From NCBI GenBank assembly GCA_934747335.1, contig CAKVGS010000029.1, positions 1-24,974 on the forward strand: 24,974 nucleotides of DNA. The letters are read 5' to 3'. The stretch's first letter is position 1, and the number at the start of each line of letters is the position of its first letter. A program made the position numbers and the translations under genes. Positions 23,149 to 24,974 of this stretch are shown one piece after another. The notes below the pieces were generated by a model. That model worked only from the letters and a program-made list of their open reading frames with translations. It was not told the origin of the DNA and searched no databases. Source of the DNA: an uncultured Candidatus Melainabacteria bacterium. Its GTDB lineage: Bacteria; Cyanobacteriota; Vampirovibrionia; Gastranaerophilales; Gastranaerophilaceae.

Positions 23149-23475
23149 ATGTCAACATTAAGTATGCAAGTAGGAAAACGTATAAAAGAATTAAGGGAAG
23201 CCAAAGGAATGAAACAGGTTGAACTTGCCGATTTAATTGACATGGAGGCTACAAATTTAAGTAAGCTTGAAAAAGGTGTGCATTTACCAAAAGAAGATAA
23301 TTTGAATAAAATTACAAATGCTCTGAATGTTGAAATAAAAGACTTGTTTGATTTTGGGCATATAAAAACCAAACAAGAATTAGTTAACGACATCAATACA
23401 ATTTTTGAACAATCAACACTAGAAGAAATGCAATTTTTTTATAAAATTTTGATGTCATATAAAGAATTGAAGTAA
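23149..23475 (+). CDS. XRE-family regulator
   Basis: A 108-residue protein with a helix-turn-helix at about residues 9-62 (LREAKGMKQVELADLI, ATNLSKLEKG) and a helical C-terminus of about 40 residues that may dimerise. GAGG 5 bases before the ATG is a good ribosome binding site. It lies 51 bp before the DUF2924 gene and is co-directional with the recombinase, so it is likely the element's own regulator. The AAGTATAC boxes between it and the glycan operon are candidate sites. Confidence 0.85.
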   Translation: MSTLSMQVGKRIKELREAKGMKQVELADLIDMEATNLSKLEKGVHLPKEDNLNKITNALNVEIKDLFDFGHIKTKQELVNDINTIFEQSTLEEMQFFYKILMSYKELK

Positions 23476-23526
23476 TGTTAATTATTGTGTCTTAAGCCTT
23501 GATAATTGCTGCAATAAGAGCCATTA

Positions 23527-23856
23527 ATGTGTTTGATGAGCAAGATTGTTGATAAAAAATTAGAAAAATGGTTTGAAAAATACGGCGATTTATCACCGGA
23601 AGTTAAAATAAAACTTAAAAGGCTAATGAATGAGTTAAAGACTAATAATTTAGCCGAAGAATCAAATGTATCTTTAAAGGGAACTTCAAACAATTGCCGA
23701 TTTATCAGAAATTATCAGGGACGCACGTATGAGGTTGTTTTACAGAACGGCTTGTATAGTTTTAATGGGAAACTTTATAAAAGTCTTTCAGCAATTGCTT
23801 TAGAAATCACAGGGACAAAGTGGAACGGTAACAGATTTTTCGGAGTATGCAAATGA
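23527..23856 (+). CDS. DUF2924 protein of a recombinase module
   Basis: A 109-residue protein. The C-terminal half carries the DUF2924 signature: NYQGRTYEVVLQNGLYSFNG, KLYKSLSAIALEITGTKWNG and RFFG. DUF2924 proteins occur just upstream of large serine recombinases in phages and Alphaproteobacteria; their role is unknown, and directing recombination is only a guess. AAGAG lies 6 bases before the ATG at 23527 (a second ATG is at 23536). The stop overlaps the recombinase start as ATGA, so they are translationally coupled. Confidence 0.85.
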   Translation: MCLMSKIVDKKLEKWFEKYGDLSPEVKIKLKRLMNELKTNNLAEESNVSLKGTSNNCRFIRNYQGRTYEVVLQNGLYSFNGKLYKSLSAIALEITGTKWNGNRFFGVCK

Positions 23857-24974
23857 AACAGGTAAGGTGCGCAGTTTATACTAGAAAATCTTCAGAAGAA
23901 GGTTTAGAGCTAGATTTCAACTCATTAGATGCTCAACGTGAAGCTTGCGAAGCCTATATTAAATCTCAAAAACACGAAGGCTGGACTTTGGTAACAAAAC
24001 AATACAATGATGGTGGTTTCTCCGGTGGAACAATTGAACGACCTGCTTTTAAAGAATTATTAGAAGATATCAAGCAAAACAAAATTGATATTGTTGTTGT
24101 TTACAAGGTTGACCGTCTAACTCGTTCATTGATGGATTTTGCAAAGATAATTGAGATATTTGATGCGCATCAGGCTTCGTTTGTGTCTATTACACAGCAG
24201 TTCAATACAACAACATCTATGGGACGGCTTACCTTGAATATGCTTTTATCATTTGCGCAATTCGAAAGAGAAATTACAAGCGAACGACTCAGAGATAAAT
24301 TTGAAGCATCGCGAAAAAAGGGATTATTTGTGCATGGAAAAGCTCCAATTGGTTATACAAAAGTTGGTAGCACTCTTGTTGAAAATCCGGAACAATCCGG
24401 GTTTGTAAGACTTATTTTTGATAAGTATTTGGAACTTGGTTCTATAAAAAACTTGCATGATTATCTCATTGAAAACGATATTAAAACCGAAAGTGGAAAG
24501 AATTTTAGAAAAGGACATTTGAATCATTTGTTGAAAAACAAAGTCTATATCGGAAAAATTGTGCACAAAGACAAGGTTTATGAGGGATTGCACGAAGGAA
24601 TTATTGATGAAGATGTTTTTGAAAAAGTTCAAAAAATGTTTAAGGAAAATTCAATTGAACGAAAGTATGAAACCAACAATCCTTCTTATGCTTTACTTGC
24701 TTCAAAGTTGTTTGATGATAAAGGAAATTACATGTCACCGAGTTATAGCAATAATCGGTATAAAAAACGCTATTGTTACTATATATCACAAGCGATTCTC
24801 CAAAATCGTGAGCAAGATACGGGTACTATTAGTAAATTGCCAAAACTTGAAATTGAAACTCTCGTGCGAAAAGTCATTACAGAGTTTGTCCGAAATAAGA
24901 CTGAAATCCAGCAATATATTTCCAATAAATCAATAGCTTTGCAGAAAAAAATTATTAATATGGTTGTAGATATA
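23853..24974 (+). CDS. large serine recombinase, cut by the window end
   Basis: 374 codons are seen with no stop before the window end. The resolvase domain begins VRCAVYTRKSSEEG, with YTRKS giving Ser13 as the catalytic serine. YKVDRLTRSLMDF and FAQFEREITSERLRDK follow, with the conserved arginines. The recombinase domain (about 150-260) has GKAPIGY, and a degenerate zinc-ribbon region reads SPSYSNNRYKKRYCYY without the usual cysteine pairs, as in the alphaproteobacterial phage-type group. It would integrate or excise an element by a two-base-staggered cut with a covalent 5' serine link. The ATG at 23853 lies in an ATGA overlap with DUF2924, with a CGGAG ribosome binding site. The missing C-terminus is the part seen in the remnant at 6428-6883. 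Confidence 0.92.
   Translation, partial: MKQVRCAVYTRKSSEEGLELDFNSLDAQREACEAYIKSQKHEGWTLVTKQYNDGGFSGGTIERPAFKELLEDIKQNKIDIVVVYKVDRLTRSLMDFAKIIEIFDAHQASFVSITQQFNTTTSMGRLTLNMLLSFAQFEREITSERLRDKFEASRKKGLFVHGKAPIGYTKVGSTLVENPEQSGFVRLIFDKYLELGSIKNLHDYLIENDIKTESGKNFRKGHLNHLLKNKVYIGKIVHKDKVYEGLHEGIIDEDVFEKVQKMFKENSIERKYETNNPSYALLASKLFDDKGNYMSPSYSNNRYKKRYCYYISQAILQNREQDTGTISKLPKLEIETLVRKVITEFVRNKTEIQQYISNKSIALQKKIINMVVDI

Noticed and set aside
24559..24936. 125-residue plus-strand frame
   Set aside because: It is an alternate frame within the serine recombinase, which reads without interruption to the window end.

Overview
The window is an AT-rich bacterial segment that reads as an accessory, defence- and mobility-rich region, with a surface-glycan operon near its right end. 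No rRNA, tRNA, CRISPR array or housekeeping marker is present, so the host cannot be named from sequence alone. The coding style (very AT-rich, standard stop codons, strong GGAG-type ribosome binding sites) and gene content suggest a low-GC, host-associated bacterium. The DUF2924/serine-recombinase pair is best known from Alphaproteobacteria and their mobile elements. A gut lineage such as a low-GC alphaproteobacterium or a Gastranaerophilales-like bacterium is a guess only.

Left region (1-9.0 kb). A small cupin gene with its terminator is followed by an intergenic block with a tandem repeat and a palindromic module (about 465-715). Next is a two-gene operon: a DUF4172-type Fic AMP-transferase, then a protein joining a PD-(D/E)xK-like nuclease domain to a DUF2075/SF1 helicase. 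After a convergent unknown gene come an orphan hipB (4587-4796), a small exported protein, a CoiA-like nuclease, and the C-terminal stump of a serine recombinase. A second copy of the palindromic module and a CGGAGATAA-rich promoter region lead into a complete hipB-hipA toxin-antitoxin pair. The two hipB copies encode identical proteins and share three operators at the same spacing.

Middle region (9.0-17.4 kb). A 1102-residue DUF4365 nuclease/SF1 helicase protein is followed by a frameshifted fragment related to DUF5681 proteins. Next comes a DUF4365-TPR gene split by a frameshift, on the minus strand. An intact phage-type module follows: DUF5681 protein plus ParB-domain DNA methyltransferase, overlapping by 8 bp. 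The DUF4365-TPR gene therefore lies between a decayed and an intact piece of a phage-like module. A small zinc-ribbon protein is divergent from the methyltransferase.

Right region (17.4-25.0 kb). A minus-strand operon runs from about 23.0 kb to 17.4 kb: GT2 glycosyltransferase, Stealth-GT8 fusion, FkbM methyltransferase, a 50-residue ORF with a Met-Glu-Asn repeat, and a SAM methyltransferase. The first three carry copies of the same Rossmann-like domain. It probably builds and decorates a surface polysaccharide with phosphodiester-linked sugars. Divergent from it, an XRE regulator, a DUF2924 protein and a large serine recombinase (cut by the window end) form one end of a mobile element.

Four different proteins in 13 kb carry PD-(D/E)xK-type nuclease signatures and two of them also carry SF1 helicases. 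Together with Fic and HipBA this is a defence island. The least familiar units are the Fic plus nuclease-helicase operon and the DUF4365-helicase beside HipBA.
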